Source of the DNA: Planktothrix sp. FACHB-1365
Lineage (GTDB): Bacteria > Cyanobacteriota > Cyanobacteriia > Cyanobacteriales > Microcoleaceae
Length of the DNA: 64,000 nt
Direction: 5' to 3'
NCBI RefSeq assembly: GCF_014697575.1
Contig: NZ_JACJSC010000025.1
Location: forward strand, 1-64,000
In this document: positions 24,952 to 34,706 of the stretch, piece after piece
Layout: each line of letters opens with the position of its first letter
How positions within the stretch are numbered: position 1 is the stretch's first letter
Program-made: the position numbers and the translations under genes
Notes under the pieces: model-generated
The model's database searches: none
What the model was told of the DNA's origin: nothing
The model's input: only the letters and a program-made list of their open reading frames with translations

Positions 24952-26868
24952 ATGGCTAGTTACTTTTACGGTAAAAATCAATCTATCTCTCTCGTTAAAC
25001 AAATAGGTCAAGGAGGTGAAGGTACTGTTTGGACAACAAATCGGCGAGGATACCTAGCAAAAATATATCATAAAATTAGTCAGGATAAAGTTAAAAAACT
25101 TGAATTAATGATTGCGAACCCGCCAAACAATCCAACTGCGGGTCAAAATCATATTTCCATTAGCTGGCCTACTGATTTAATTAAGGATCACCAAAAACGA
25201 TGTGTAGGCTTCTTGATGCCACAGATTACTGATGCTAAAGAAATGATCTGTGTCTATCTCCCTGCAAATAGGATTCAGAAAGCTCCTAGATTTAACTGGT
25301 ATTGTCTGCATATCATCGCTTTAAATTTTATTTCTATTATTAAAGAGATTCATGATAAAAATTATATTATTGGAGATATTAATACTAAAAATATTCTAGT
25401 TAATGATTGCAGTTTAGTTTCTTTAATTGATACTGATTCTTTTCAAGTTACGGACTCTCAAACAGGTGATGTTTATCGTTGTTCGGTCGGTGTAGAAGGT
25501 TTTATACCTCCTGAATTAATTGGTCAAGATTTCTCTAAATTGACACAATTCCGATCTCATGATCAATTTCGATTAGGGGTAATGATTCACTATCTACTGT
25601 TTGGTTATCATCCCTTTATGGGGAAATGGACAGGTTCGGGAGATCCACCCGGACAAAATGAATCGATTAGTAAAGGTTATTGGCCTTATGGAAATAATAG
25701 TCTTTTAAAACCCAGCCCGAATACAATTCCTATTGATGTTGTACATCCTAAACTTAAAAAATGCTTTCTCAAATGTTTTAATGACGGTCATCAATCCCCT
25801 TCTTCTCGTCCATCCCCTGAAAATTGGTTGAATGCTTTACAGGTTGCTATCAATGATTTAGTTGTTTGTAATACAAATAAAAATCATATCTATAGTAAAC
25901 ATTATGGTCGTTGTTATTGGTGCGAGCGCGCTAATACTTTAAACGTTGATATTTTTCCATCTGTTCAAAATCCTATTCATCCTAAACCGCTAAGGTCACC
26001 ATCTCCCCCACCACCTCCACCAACTCCAACACCTCAACCGCCACCACCAACTCCAACACCTCAACCGCCACCACCACCAACACCGTCGCCATCTCCCCGA
26101 CCCAAACTAAAAACTCTCCAACCTATGTGGAAAACCGCAGCTATTATTTCTACAACCATTGCTACAACTTTAGCAGGTTTATCTCTCTTTCAATATTACG
26201 AAAGAAATCAAATTATTAAGCAAATTGAACAATTAAGAAAACAAAATAATCTTTCCTCTGGACAATGGAACTTATCATCATCTTACTCGTTTGAGTCTGA
26301 GTTAGAAAATTTTGGGAATATTATTGAAGGTGAAAAACCTTTGATTTACTTTGACTTAGATGAGTTAGTCAAGGAAATGCAAAAAAAAACTACGTCCTTA
26401 GATGATAATATTGAAAAACTTAAAGATAATATTAATAACTTGGAAAGTGTAAATGATGATTTAGAAGATAAAAAGAATTCTCTACAAAACCGTATCAATG
26501 AACTTGAAAAATATACTTATGTCAAATTTTGTAATAACACCTCTTATTCAATCATAGACGTAGCATTCGCGTACTGGGATGGAACCGGATTACGATCAAG
26601 GGGTTGGTTTTCTGTTAAATCAGGAGAATGTAGTGAAGAAGTTAGTGTAGCTCAAAACTATAATGGTAATGTTTATGTCTATGGAATGTACTATCGGGGT
26701 GTACATGAATGGGGAACCGGACAATACTCTTTTTGTGTAGATATAGTTTACGGGTTCAGTATTTCCGAAAGTGATAAAGTAAGTTGTACAGGGACTAATC
26801 AGAAAAGAGTAACAATGAGTGAATTTTCTGTATCCCCTGGTACAAATACTTGGAATCTTTCTCCGTAG
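24952..26868 (+). CDS. Membrane-spanning protein kinase with C-terminal DUF1036 domain
   Basis: Residues 1-300 are a divergent kinase of the type paired with TerY-like proteins: GQGGEGTVW loop, catalytic loop IIGDINTKNILV (GD in place of HRD) and LIDTDSFQV in place of DFG. A Cys-x2-Cys-like pair (GRCYWCER) follows, then a Pro-rich linker (PPPPPPTPTPQPPPPTPTPQ, about 350-385), one membrane helix (AAIISTTIATTLAGLSLF) and a coiled coil (about 415-520). The C-terminal 115 residues (KFCNNTSYSIIDVAFAYWDG, RGWFSVKSGEC, YVYGMYYRG) look like DUF1036, presumably outside the membrane. So the kinase may sense a cell-envelope cue. It is the last gene of the triad. Confidence 0.9.
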   Translation: MASYFYGKNQSISLVKQIGQGGEGTVWTTNRRGYLAKIYHKISQDKVKKLELMIANPPNNPTAGQNHISISWPTDLIKDHQKRCVGFLMPQITDAKEMICVYLPANRIQKAPRFNWYCLHIIALNFISIIKEIHDKNYIIGDINTKNILVNDCSLVSLIDTDSFQVTDSQTGDVYRCSVGVEGFIPPELIGQDFSKLTQFRSHDQFRLGVMIHYLLFGYHPFMGKWTGSGDPPGQNESISKGYWPYGNNSLLKPSPNTIPIDVVHPKLKKCFLKCFNDGHQSPSSRPSPENWLNALQVAINDLVVCNTNKNHIYSKHYGRCYWCERANTLNVDIFPSVQNPIHPKPLRSPSPPPPPPTPTPQPPPPTPTPQPPPPPTPSPSPRPKLKTLQPMWKTAAIISTTIATTLAGLSLFQYYERNQIIKQIEQLRKQNNLSSGQWNLSSSYSFESELENFGNIIEGEKPLIYFDLDELVKEMQKKTTSLDDNIEKLKDNINNLESVNDDLEDKKNSLQNRINELEKYTYVKFCNNTSYSIIDVAFAYWDGTGLRSRGWFSVKSGECSEEVSVAQNYNGNVYVYGMYYRGVHEWGTGQYSFCVDIVYGFSISESDKVSCTGTNQKRVTMSEFSVSPGTNTWNLSP

Positions 26869-27312
26869 GGATTTAATCATAAGGTAAAGCGTGAGTGCTG
26901 TCAGAAACCGGGTTTCTCAACAAATCTTGATAGGATACAATTAACTTTAATTAGAAACCCGGTTTCTTAAGTGTTTGCGATCGCCCAGAAATCGGGTTTC
27001 TCAACAAATCTTGATAGGATACAATTAACTTTAATTAGAAACCCGGTTTCTTAAGTGTTTGCGATCGCCCAGAAATCGGGTTTCTTAACAAATCTTGATA
27101 AGATACAATTAACTTTAATTAGAAACCCGGTTTCTTAAGTGTTTGCGATCGTCCAGAAACCGGGTTTCTTAACAAATCTTGATAGGATACAATTAACTTT
27201 AATTAGAAACCCGGTTTCTTGATTGTTTGCGATCGCCCAGAAACCGGGTTTCTCAACAAATCTTGATAGGATACAACTAACTTTAGTTAGAAACCCGGTT
27301 TCTTGAGTTTTT
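26869..27312. other. Non-coding segment filled by the 84-bp tandem array
   Basis: Apart from about 30 bp after the kinase stop, this stretch is entirely tandem repeat. Open frames that cross it (for example on the minus strand) are repeat translation and not genes. Confidence 0.85.
26902..27312. repeat. Tandem array of five 84-bp family B units
   Basis: Units start at 26902, 26986, 27070, 27154 and 27238 (the last is shortened). Each carries AGAAAYCGGGTTTCT, the conserved spacer CAAATCTTGATAGGATACAA, AGAAACCCGGTTTCT and a HIP1 site (one unit has GCGATCGT). Units differ by only a few bases, so the array is young or kept homogeneous. There are no unique spacers, so it is not a CRISPR. Confidence 0.95.
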
Positions 27313-27768
27313 TTAATCCTCTGGCTCATCATCCGATAAAATATATTCATCCTCAAAAATCTCTGACCAAGACAGTGAGGTTAATCGACATTTTTTCCCC
27401 ATTTCATCCTCAGCATCCTTTACCGCATTCTCAAAGCATTTTTCCCAAATAGACTCAAGAAAATTACGATTCAAACTGGGCATTTCTTCTTGACTTTCCT
27501 GAATTTCTCGACGGGCAGAACGAATACTAATCGTCCAACTAGCACTGCGTTTTTCAGGTTGACATTTCCACTTAATAACATGAAGCATTAAACGAATTAA
27601 CTGGCTTTTTACGGCTCTTTTTTCAGTTCTTCCCATTGCTTCAATTAAAGATTCTAAACCTTCTGTTGCTTCCATAGATTTTCCTTCTTTGAGAAGTTTA
27701 TGGACGTTGACAGCCGTTTGATAATGAGAACACACTGCTAACCAGTCCCAATCTTGTTTAGTCAGCAT
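27313..27768 (-). CDS. DUF29 family protein
   Basis: A 151-residue protein starting MLTKQDWDWLAVCSHYQTA. The DUF29 signature is the central LESLIEAMGRTEKRAVKSQLIRLMLHVIKWKCQPEKRSASW. Such proteins are multi-copy in cyanobacteria and of unknown function, and they often travel with toxin-antitoxin-like genes. Start at ATG 27768 with AGGAAA before it; the longer frame to 27888 crosses the divergent promoter. The acidic tail ends DEPED. It is flanked by family B repeats on both sides together with the next gene. Confidence 0.85.
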   Translation of the reverse strand: MLTKQDWDWLAVCSHYQTAVNVHKLLKEGKSMEATEGLESLIEAMGRTEKRAVKSQLIRLMLHVIKWKCQPEKRSASWTISIRSARREIQESQEEMPSLNRNFLESIWEKCFENAVKDAEDEMGKKCRLTSLSWSEIFEDEYILSDDEPED

Positions 27769-27887
27769 GACTATTTCCTTGATATTACTAATATTGATCA
27801 ATTTATCATACCTAAGCTGACTGGTGATAGCTGTGGGAGAGCAATTTCTGTTATATTTGAAGTGTAGGAGTTTCCAATAGATTAACA

Positions 27888-28103
27888 ATGAACGTAACAG
27901 ATTTGTTTCCCGCCTTGCGAAACTTACCCCGTATCGACAAATTAAAAGTCATGCAGTTTCTAGTTTTGGAATTAGCAAAAGAAGAAAATCCATCGTTAGA
28001 ACAAGGTGCAACTTATGAGATTTGGTCACCCCTGAATTCTCATGAAGCTGCCCATCAACTCGCTCAACTTTTAGAAGAAGACAAATTAACAAAAAATGCG
28101 TAA
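27888..28103 (+). CDS. Small antitoxin-like hypothetical protein
   Basis: A 71-residue protein: MNVTDLFPALRNLPRIDKLKVMQFLVLELAKEE, then YEIWSPLNSHEAAHQLAQLLEED. Similar short helical proteins are common in cyanobacteria, sometimes upstream of PIN or other toxin genes. Here no toxin follows; the gene runs into a family B repeat. It is divergent from the DUF29 gene over 119 bp. It could be an orphan antitoxin. Confidence 0.7.
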   Translation: MNVTDLFPALRNLPRIDKLKVMQFLVLELAKEENPSLEQGATYEIWSPLNSHEAAHQLAQLLEEDKLTKNA

Positions 28104-28384
28104 TGCTCAAAGGTTTCCTTTATATTACAGATAATCTCAATTAGAAATCCAGTTTATTGATTGTTTGCGATCGCCCAGAAACCGGGTTTCTTAACAAATC
28201 TTGATAGGATACAATTAACTTTAGTTAGAAACCCGGTTTCTTGAGGTTTTTTACTACTATTCAGAAATTGATGAATCTAATAAAAAACAGGATTTATAGC
28301 TATTATCTAGGAAATAAAACTATCCTATTTTTACTACAAAACCCTGTTTCTATATAACTCTAGTTTGACTGAGGCTAAATTCTA
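28104..28384. other. 281-bp spacer with a family B repeat
   Basis: It contains the family B copy at 28143-28249. The remainder, A+T rich, includes a degenerate AACAGGATTT/AACCCTGTTT pair that may be a decayed family B arm. No gene is seen. Confidence 0.6.
28143..28249. repeat. Family B repeat, outlying copy of the 84-bp unit
   Basis: One nearly complete unit (from 28176) plus a partly decayed left portion, in the same orientation as the array at 26.9-27.3 kb. Together the two direct copies bracket the DUF29 and small antitoxin-like genes. Confidence 0.9.
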
Positions 28385-30223
28385 TTAAGCAACAGGCGCA
28401 CGTTCAGGTACAATAAAGGTTTTATCACCGGATAATTCAAAAATTTCATGAACGGCTTTTAACGCTTCTACGCCTTGGTCTTCATCCACTAAACAACTAA
28501 TTTTAATTTCAGAAGTCGCAATCATTAAAATATTAATATTGCGGTTTGCTAAAGCTTCAAACATTTTAGCAGCAACCCCTGGATGATGAATCATTCCTGA
28601 ACCCACTACACTGACTTTAGCAATGGATTTATTCACAATAATTTCACTATAACCCAATTCAGATGAGGCTTGTGTTAAAATCTTTTCAGCTTCATCAGCA
28701 TCCCCTTGGGCGACCGTAAAAGCAATATCCCGTGCTAAAATTCCGTTGATTTGATGACAGCGTTGGGATTGAATAATCATATCCACACTAATATTATGAT
28801 CCGCTAAAATAGAGAATATTTTGGCTGCCATCCCTGGACGATCTGGAATATGGCGAATGGCTAAACGAGCTTGTTTAATATCTAACGCCACACCTCGAAC
28901 CGGAGGTAAACTGGGATCAATAGGCGGTTTTTCTAGCTCAAAATTGCTAGTAATTTTACAATCAGAACTAATTTCAAAAGATTGACATAAGGCGGTAACT
29001 GCTTGTTGACAATCTTCGGCTGCAATGACACAACTCACTTTAACTTCTGAAGTTGAAATCATCTGAATATTAATACCCGCTTCTGCTAAAGTATTAAACA
29101 TTTGAGACGCAACTTTTGGCCGTCCAATCATTCCCGCGCCGACAATACTGACTTTAGCAATAGGGGTGTCATCTCCAGTTACTTCAGCATTACCTAGATC
29201 AGAATGATTCGGTTTTCCTAAAGCGGGTAATAAAGCATCAGCAACGGCGATCGCTTTAGTAAAATAATCTCGTTCTACAGTAAAGGTAATATCATTACTA
29301 TTCCCTTCATGAATGGATTGAATAATTAAATCCACATCTAAATTTTGTACCGCAATTCCTCCAAATAATTTAGCAGCAATGCCGGGGCGATCGGGTATTC
29401 TTAATAAAGAAACTGCGGCTTGATTTCTATCAAATTCGACACCATCTACCGGACGGGCTAATTCTAATCCTTCTAAGGGTCGGGGTTGAGGTTTAGGGGC
29501 GATGACTTTCGTTCCGGGGTCATCTGTCCAACTGGAACGCACGACTAAAGAAACCCCATAATTGCGGGCAATTTCTACCGCACGAGGATGTAAAACTTTC
29601 GCCCCTAAACTAGCGAGTTCTAACATCTCATCACAGGTAATTTCTGTCATTAATTGAGCATTGGGAACTAAGCGAGGATCGGTGGTTAAAATCCCTGGAA
29701 CATCGGTATAAATTTCACATACATCTGCTTTTAAAGCGGCTGCTAACGCCACAGCAGAGGTATCAGACCCCCCTCGTCCTAATGTTGTAATTTCCAAATC
29801 ATCTTGACTACTTACCCCTTGAAATCCGGCGACAACCACCACTTGTCCTTGATTTAAGTGGCGTTCCATGCGTTGAGTTTCAATACTTAAAATTCGGGCG
29901 CGAGTGTGTTCAGCTTCAGTCACAATTCCAACTTGAGCCCCGGTTAAAGAAATCGCAGGTTGTCCTAATTCCTGCAATGCCATACTTAATAAAGCAATAC
30001 TGACTTGTTCTCCCGTAGAGAGTAACATATCCATTTCTCGACGGTTGGGAGTTGGAGAAATTTGTTGAGCTAAACTTACTAATTGATCAGTGGTTTTTCC
30101 CATTGCAGAAACAACGACAACCACTTGATGATCTTGGGCTGTTTTTATTACCCGTTGAGCAACGGATTGAATGCGTTCAACGGAACCGACAGAACTACCA
30201 CCGTATTTTTGAACAATCAGCAT
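28385..30223 (-). CDS. lysC: Aspartate kinase with repeated ACT domains
   Basis: Phosphorylates aspartate, the first step to lysine, threonine, methionine and isoleucine. It is 612 residues, longer than the roughly 400-450 of most bacteria because the ACT region is repeated: about four ACT units from residue 265 onward, with the recurrent motifs [41 protein letters not shown] and [17 protein letters not shown]. This expanded form is normal for cyanobacteria. The catalytic domain has [40 protein letters not shown] and EIYTDVPGI. Allosteric control by lysine and/or threonine is expected. The upstream spacer holds the palindrome AAGCGAATTCGCTT. Confidence 0.97.
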   Translation of the reverse strand: MLIVQKYGGSSVGSVERIQSVAQRVIKTAQDHQVVVVVSAMGKTTDQLVSLAQQISPTPNRREMDMLLSTGEQVSIALLSMALQELGQPAISLTGAQVGIVTEAEHTRARILSIETQRMERHLNQGQVVVVAGFQGVSSQDDLEITTLGRGGSDTSAVALAAALKADVCEIYTDVPGILTTDPRLVPNAQLMTEITCDEMLELASLGAKVLHPRAVEIARNYGVSLVVRSSWTDDPGTKVIAPKPQPRPLEGLELARPVDGVEFDRNQAAVSLLRIPDRPGIAAKLFGGIAVQNLDVDLIIQSIHEGNSNDITFTVERDYFTKAIAVADALLPALGKPNHSDLGNAEVTGDDTPIAKVSIVGAGMIGRPKVASQMFNTLAEAGINIQMISTSEVKVSCVIAAEDCQQAVTALCQSFEISSDCKITSNFELEKPPIDPSLPPVRGVALDIKQARLAIRHIPDRPGMAAKIFSILADHNISVDMIIQSQRCHQINGILARDIAFTVAQGDADEAEKILTQASSELGYSEIIVNKSIAKVSVVGSGMIHHPGVAAKMFEALANRNINILMIATSEIKISCLVDEDQGVEALKAVHEIFELSGDKTFIVPERAPVA

Positions 30224-30572
30224 ATTAACTTCAGAATTAGCAATGGGAAAGGTCGAATTAAACTGAAAAATCAGAAGTTTTAGCCTGTGAAATTAAAGCG
30301 AATTCGCTTAATTGAACAGCAGGATAAATCAGCCTTTTGTATTTTACAGGATAAGACGAGAAAATTATCCTTAAGTTTCAAGAAAATTGTTTAAGAAATT
30401 TGGGACTGATAGAAGAAAAGTTAAGGTTCCCGGTTATGATAGCCTAGCAGAGAGAGAAGGAACCTGAAGGACTTGATCAGCTAGATTGTTAAATGTTAAA
30501 TTTTTTACAGAATCTCGCTACTGTCCCCCGCGTTCTTTCGGAAATCTACGCCGACTTGGGATTTTAAGATGA
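30224..30572. other. 349-bp divergent spacer between lysC and a hybrid kinase
   Basis: It contains the 14-bp palindrome AAGCGAATTCGCTT (30296-30309) close to the lysC start and a 24-codon small frame at 30493-30567. Nothing else is recognisable. Confidence 0.6.
30493..30567 (+). CDS. Possible 24-residue leader peptide or gene remnant
   Basis: ATG opens MLNFLQNLATVPRVLSEIYA and four more residues before TAA. Composition is protein-like and its stop lies five bases before an ATG of the following kinase frame. No ribosome site is visible. It may be a coupled leader peptide, a remnant or chance. Confidence 0.25.
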   Translation: MLNFLQNLATVPRVLSEIYADLGF

Positions 30573-30611
30573 ATGACGCAGGTTCACTTACCCAGTTACC
30601 AGAGGGAAAAC

Positions 30612-33401
30612 ATGATCAAAATTAATCACCCGATGTTTCAGAAACTTCCTCTTCGCATTATTCTGATTGTTCCCTTTGTTTTACAAATTTTTATAGCGGT
30701 TGGTTTGACGGGATATTTATCTTTAAGAAATGGTCAAAAAGCAGTCAATAATTTAGCAATTCAATTACAAAATGAAGTCAGTAGTCGCATTTCTCAACAT
30801 TTAAGTAGTTATCTTTCAATTGCTCCTCAACTCAATCAAGTCAATGCTCATGCGATCGCTATGGGAACAATTACGCCCAATAATTTAACTCAAATGGGGC
30901 AATTTTTTTGGCAACAGCGAATCAGCTTTAATATTGGTTATGTTTTGTTTGGAACACCCACGGGAAAATTTTCCAGTATTGGCAATTATTTTGGAGATCA
31001 AAGAATTACCTTTGATACGGTAGATTCTCAAGCTTACAGTGATGGTAGAGACTATGTTTATGAAATGAATAATCGCGGTCAAATCACCCAACTTTTATAT
31101 AAAAGTGCAGAGGATTATTTCTTTCAAAAAGAAGGATGGTATGCTGCTGGAGCCACATTAGGAAAACCTACTTGGAGTCAAGTTTATAACTGGGAAGTTG
31201 AACCCTATAATCTTTGCATCGCAGCGAGTTATCCCTTATTTGATAATAATCAAAAATTAACGGGGGTCTTAGGTGTAGAAATGCGATTATCGCAATTACA
31301 TGATTTTTTGCAAAAATTGAAAGTCAGTTCTTCCGGTAAAACCTTTATTATAGAACGGAATGGATTACTAATTGCTAGTTCTACTGATGAACAACCTTTT
31401 CGCATCAAACCTGGAGAAAAACCGCAACGATTAAAAATTACAGAGAGTCAAGAACCGTTAATTAAAGCAACAGCTAATTATTTAGACTCTCAAATTAAAG
31501 ATTTGAAAACAATCAAAACTATTCAACAACTTAACTTTTCTTTAAAAGGTCATCAACAGTGGGTTCAAATTACACCTTGGCAAGATGAATTGGGGTTAGA
31601 TTGGCTAGTCGTTGTGGTTGTACCAGAGTCCGATTTTATTGGAGAAATTGATGCCAATACTCGAACTACAATTTTACTTTGTTTTGGGGCATTAATTTTA
31701 GCAATTATATCAGGAATTTATACCACCCATTACATTACCCAACCCATTTTACGCTTAAGTTCTGCATCTAAAATGATTGCAACATCGGCTCAAAAGGGGT
31801 TGAGCGGTGACTTAGTTAAAACCAGAGTCGAAGAACCTAAAATCAAAGAATTAGGCGTTTTAGCTCGCTCCTTTAATCAAATGAGCCAAGAATTACAGGA
31901 TTCTTTTGGTGCTTTAGAACAGACCAATAAAGTATTAGAAAAACGAGTGGAAGAACGAACGGCTCAACTCACAATAGCAAAGGAAAAAGCGGATGCTGCT
32001 AACCAAGCTAAAAGTGAATTTCTAGCCAATATGAGCCATGAGTTACGCACCCCATTAAACGGAATTTTGGGCTATGCTCAAATTTTAGGACAATTGGAAC
32101 CCCTGACGGAAAAAGGACGCAAAGGAGTAGATATTATTCAGCAATGTGGTTATCATCTTTTAACCCTGATTAATGATGTTTTAGATTTATCCAAAATTGA
32201 AGCTCGAAAACTAGAACTCTACCCAACTGATTTCCATTTTCCTGCTTTTTTAGAAGGGGTTGTTGAAATTTGTAATATTAAAGCTCAACAAAAAGGAATT
32301 CAATTTAATTATAGACCCCAAGAAAATCTTCCCATTGGGATTCGCGCTGATGAGAAACGTCTGAGACAAGTGTTAATTAATTTATTAGGAAATGCGATTA
32401 AATTTACGGACAAAGGAAGCGTAACCTTTTCAATTCAAGCCACACCGATTCCCCCAAATTCAAGGTATCGCCTACATTTTCAAATTAAAGATACCGGAGT
32501 GGGGATGACATCAGAACAATTAGAGCGAATTTTTCTTCCTTTTGAACAAGTGGGAGAAACAAAGAAAAATACAGAAGGTACAGGCTTGGGATTAGCAATT
32601 AGCCAAAAAATTGTTACCTTAATGGGAAGTCAGCTTCAGGTACAAAGTCAATTAGAAGCAGGCAGTATTTTCTGGTTTGATGTGGAATTACCCGAAGCCA
32701 AAGAATGGGCAAATACCGCTCGTAATATTCGCAAAGGAAAGGTTACGGGATATCAAGGAGAACCAAAAAAGATTTTAATTGTTGATGATAATTGGGCAAA
32801 TCGTTCGGTAATTGTAAACTTATTAGAGCCGATTGGGTTTGAAGTCATAGAAGCGAATAATGGTCAAGAAGGATTGGAAAAAGCAATAGTTATTTCCCCC
32901 GATTTTATTATTACTGATCTGATCATGCCTGTTATGGATGGGTTTGCGTTTATTGATCAGTTACGTCAATTGCCTAAACTCAAAGATATTGTAATTATTG
33001 CTTCCTCAGCTAGTGTATTTGATAGTGATCAACACCGCAGTTTAGATGCGGGAGCTAATGCGTTTTTACCCAAGCCTGTTTCCGCAGATCTCTTACTCGA
33101 ATTATTACAAATTCACCTGAAGTTAGAATGGATTTATCTTTCCTCTGAATCTCCAATTTTGGATCAGAATCCACCTTCCCATTCTCAGCCGGAAACTCCA
33201 AAAATCCCATCTGAAATCTTATCAAATTTGTACGAATTAGCTCAAGAAGGAGACGTAGATGGTATACTAGAAGAAGCTCATTTGATCCAAACTCATGATC
33301 CGATTTATTTTGCTTTCACTCAACAAGTGATCCAGCTTGCGGAAAATTTTCAACTCAAAAAGCTGCGAGAGTTGTTGAGTCAAACCATCAGCCAATCTTA
33401 A
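30612..33401 (+). CDS. Cache-HAMP hybrid sensor histidine kinase with receiver domain
   Basis: Membrane sensor of about 929 residues. An N-terminal helix ([19 protein letters not shown]), a periplasmic Cache-like sensor region of about 300 residues ([19 protein letters not shown]), a second helix ([24 protein letters not shown]), HAMP, HisKA with the phosphoacceptor His in [20 protein letters not shown], HATPase ([25 protein letters not shown]), then a receiver domain ([33 protein letters not shown]). I place the start at ATG 30612, preceded by GAGGGA; an ATG at 30573 would add 13 residues. A REC-kinase follows 48 bp later, making a probable two-gene relay. Confidence 0.93.
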   Translation: MIKINHPMFQKLPLRIILIVPFVLQIFIAVGLTGYLSLRNGQKAVNNLAIQLQNEVSSRISQHLSSYLSIAPQLNQVNAHAIAMGTITPNNLTQMGQFFWQQRISFNIGYVLFGTPTGKFSSIGNYFGDQRITFDTVDSQAYSDGRDYVYEMNNRGQITQLLYKSAEDYFFQKEGWYAAGATLGKPTWSQVYNWEVEPYNLCIAASYPLFDNNQKLTGVLGVEMRLSQLHDFLQKLKVSSSGKTFIIERNGLLIASSTDEQPFRIKPGEKPQRLKITESQEPLIKATANYLDSQIKDLKTIKTIQQLNFSLKGHQQWVQITPWQDELGLDWLVVVVVPESDFIGEIDANTRTTILLCFGALILAIISGIYTTHYITQPILRLSSASKMIATSAQKGLSGDLVKTRVEEPKIKELGVLARSFNQMSQELQDSFGALEQTNKVLEKRVEERTAQLTIAKEKADAANQAKSEFLANMSHELRTPLNGILGYAQILGQLEPLTEKGRKGVDIIQQCGYHLLTLINDVLDLSKIEARKLELYPTDFHFPAFLEGVVEICNIKAQQKGIQFNYRPQENLPIGIRADEKRLRQVLINLLGNAIKFTDKGSVTFSIQATPIPPNSRYRLHFQIKDTGVGMTSEQLERIFLPFEQVGETKKNTEGTGLGLAISQKIVTLMGSQLQVQSQLEAGSIFWFDVELPEAKEWANTARNIRKGKVTGYQGEPKKILIVDDNWANRSVIVNLLEPIGFEVIEANNGQEGLEKAIVISPDFIITDLIMPVMDGFAFIDQLRQLPKLKDIVIIASSASVFDSDQHRSLDAGANAFLPKPVSADLLLELLQIHLKLEWIYLSSESPILDQNPPSHSQPETPKIPSEILSNLYELAQEGDVDGILEEAHLIQTHDPIYFAFTQQVIQLAENFQLKKLRELLSQTISQS

Positions 33402-33449
33402 ATTCTTTATTCTCGGATTAATCTCAATATTTATCCCCTAGCTTCATTC

Positions 33450-34706
33450 ATGCAAGACATTGGTTTTATCTTGATTGTTGATGACAATCCTACTAATTTA
33501 TCGGTCTTATCTCAAACCTTAAAGGGTGAAGGATTTTCAGTGCGAGTCGCAGAAGATGGAGAAAGTGCGTTGCAATTAGTGGAGCGCAAACAACCCGCTT
33601 TAATTTTATTAGATGTGCAAATGCCCGGTATTGATGGGTTTGAAACGTGTAAAAAATTAAAATCTGATCCTAAAAATCAAGGAATTCCGATTATTTTTTT
33701 AACCGCGTTAACGGATGTTGAAAATAAAGTCAAAGGACTTTCTCTAGGAGCAGTTGATTATATTTCTAAACCTTTTGAAAAAGAAGAGGTATTAGCCAGA
33801 GTTCGAGTGCATTTACAACTGAAACAACTTACAGAAACCCTAGAACAACAAGTTGCGGAACGCACTGCTGCTTTAGAAAAAACCCAAATTCAATTGGTAC
33901 AACAAGAAAAACTTTCGAGTTTGGGACAATTAGTAACGGGAATTGCCCATGAGATTAATAATCCGATTAGTTGTATTATCAATAATCTTCCGTTAGCTCA
34001 AGACTATGTTCGGGATCTAGCTGATATTTTAACTTTATGTCAAACTTCTTATGAGCAACTGCCAATTCCCCTACAAGAGGCAATCTTTAAAGCAGATTTA
34101 GATTTTATTTTAAAGGATTTACCTCAATTACTAAATTCCATAAAAATTAGTGCTGATCGAATTAAAGATATTTCGATTTCCTTAAGAAATTTTGCTCGTT
34201 CTGATTCCTCAACTCAAGTTTTATTTGATCTTCATGAAGGCCTTGATAGCACTTTATTGATTTTGAGTCATCGCCTCAAACCCGTAGGGAAACGAGCCGC
34301 TATTCAATTAGTTAAAGAATATGGGAATTTACCCTTAGTTGAATGTTATCCTAGTCAACTCAATCAAGTGTTTATGAATGTTTTAGCAAATGCCATTGAT
34401 GCCATTGAAGAAGCGGGACAACAGGGAGAGATGAAAAACCAAATTCCTACCCTGAAAATTTGTACAACCCAACCCGATCCCCAATCAATTTTAATTGAAA
34501 TTTCTGATAATGGAATGGGCATACCAGAAGAGATTCTTCCGCGAGTCTTTGAACCCTTATTTACCACAAAGCCTATGGGTCATGGAACTGGATTGGGATT
34601 AGTGATTGCCTACCAAATTATTGAAAAACATCAGGGTAAACTCAATCTTGATTCAACCCCAGGACAAGGAACAAATGTCAAAATCTGGCTTCCGGCTACT
34701 TCTTAA
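33450..34706 (+). CDS. Receiver-histidine kinase (REC-HK) protein
   Basis: A 418-residue soluble protein with the reversed order receiver then kinase. The receiver (1-125) has LIVDDNPTN, the phosphoacceptor Asp in LILLDVQMPGIDGFETC and ISKPFEKEE. A coiled coil leads to the kinase core with [42 protein letters not shown] and GHGTGLGLVIAYQI. Such proteins often take phosphate from a hybrid kinase, and the one upstream is only 48 bp away. It has an 11-bp tail overlap with the convergent GAF gene. Confidence 0.94.
   Translation: MQDIGFILIVDDNPTNLSVLSQTLKGEGFSVRVAEDGESALQLVERKQPALILLDVQMPGIDGFETCKKLKSDPKNQGIPIIFLTALTDVENKVKGLSLGAVDYISKPFEKEEVLARVRVHLQLKQLTETLEQQVAERTAALEKTQIQLVQQEKLSSLGQLVTGIAHEINNPISCIINNLPLAQDYVRDLADILTLCQTSYEQLPIPLQEAIFKADLDFILKDLPQLLNSIKISADRIKDISISLRNFARSDSSTQVLFDLHEGLDSTLLILSHRLKPVGKRAAIQLVKEYGNLPLVECYPSQLNQVFMNVLANAIDAIEEAGQQGEMKNQIPTLKICTTQPDPQSILIEISDNGMGIPEEILPRVFEPLFTTKPMGHGTGLGLVIAYQIIEKHQGKLNLDSTPGQGTNVKIWLPATS

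Noticed and set aside
26902-27312. Possible CRISPR array
   Set aside because: The 84-bp units repeat along their whole length, with no unique spacers between short repeats and no cas genes nearby. It is a simple tandem array of palindromic family B repeats.
27135-27356. 73-codon minus-strand frame across the repeat array
   Set aside because: It is a translation of the repeat units (ETGFLTKVSCILSRF repeated) plus the end of the DUF29 gene in another frame.
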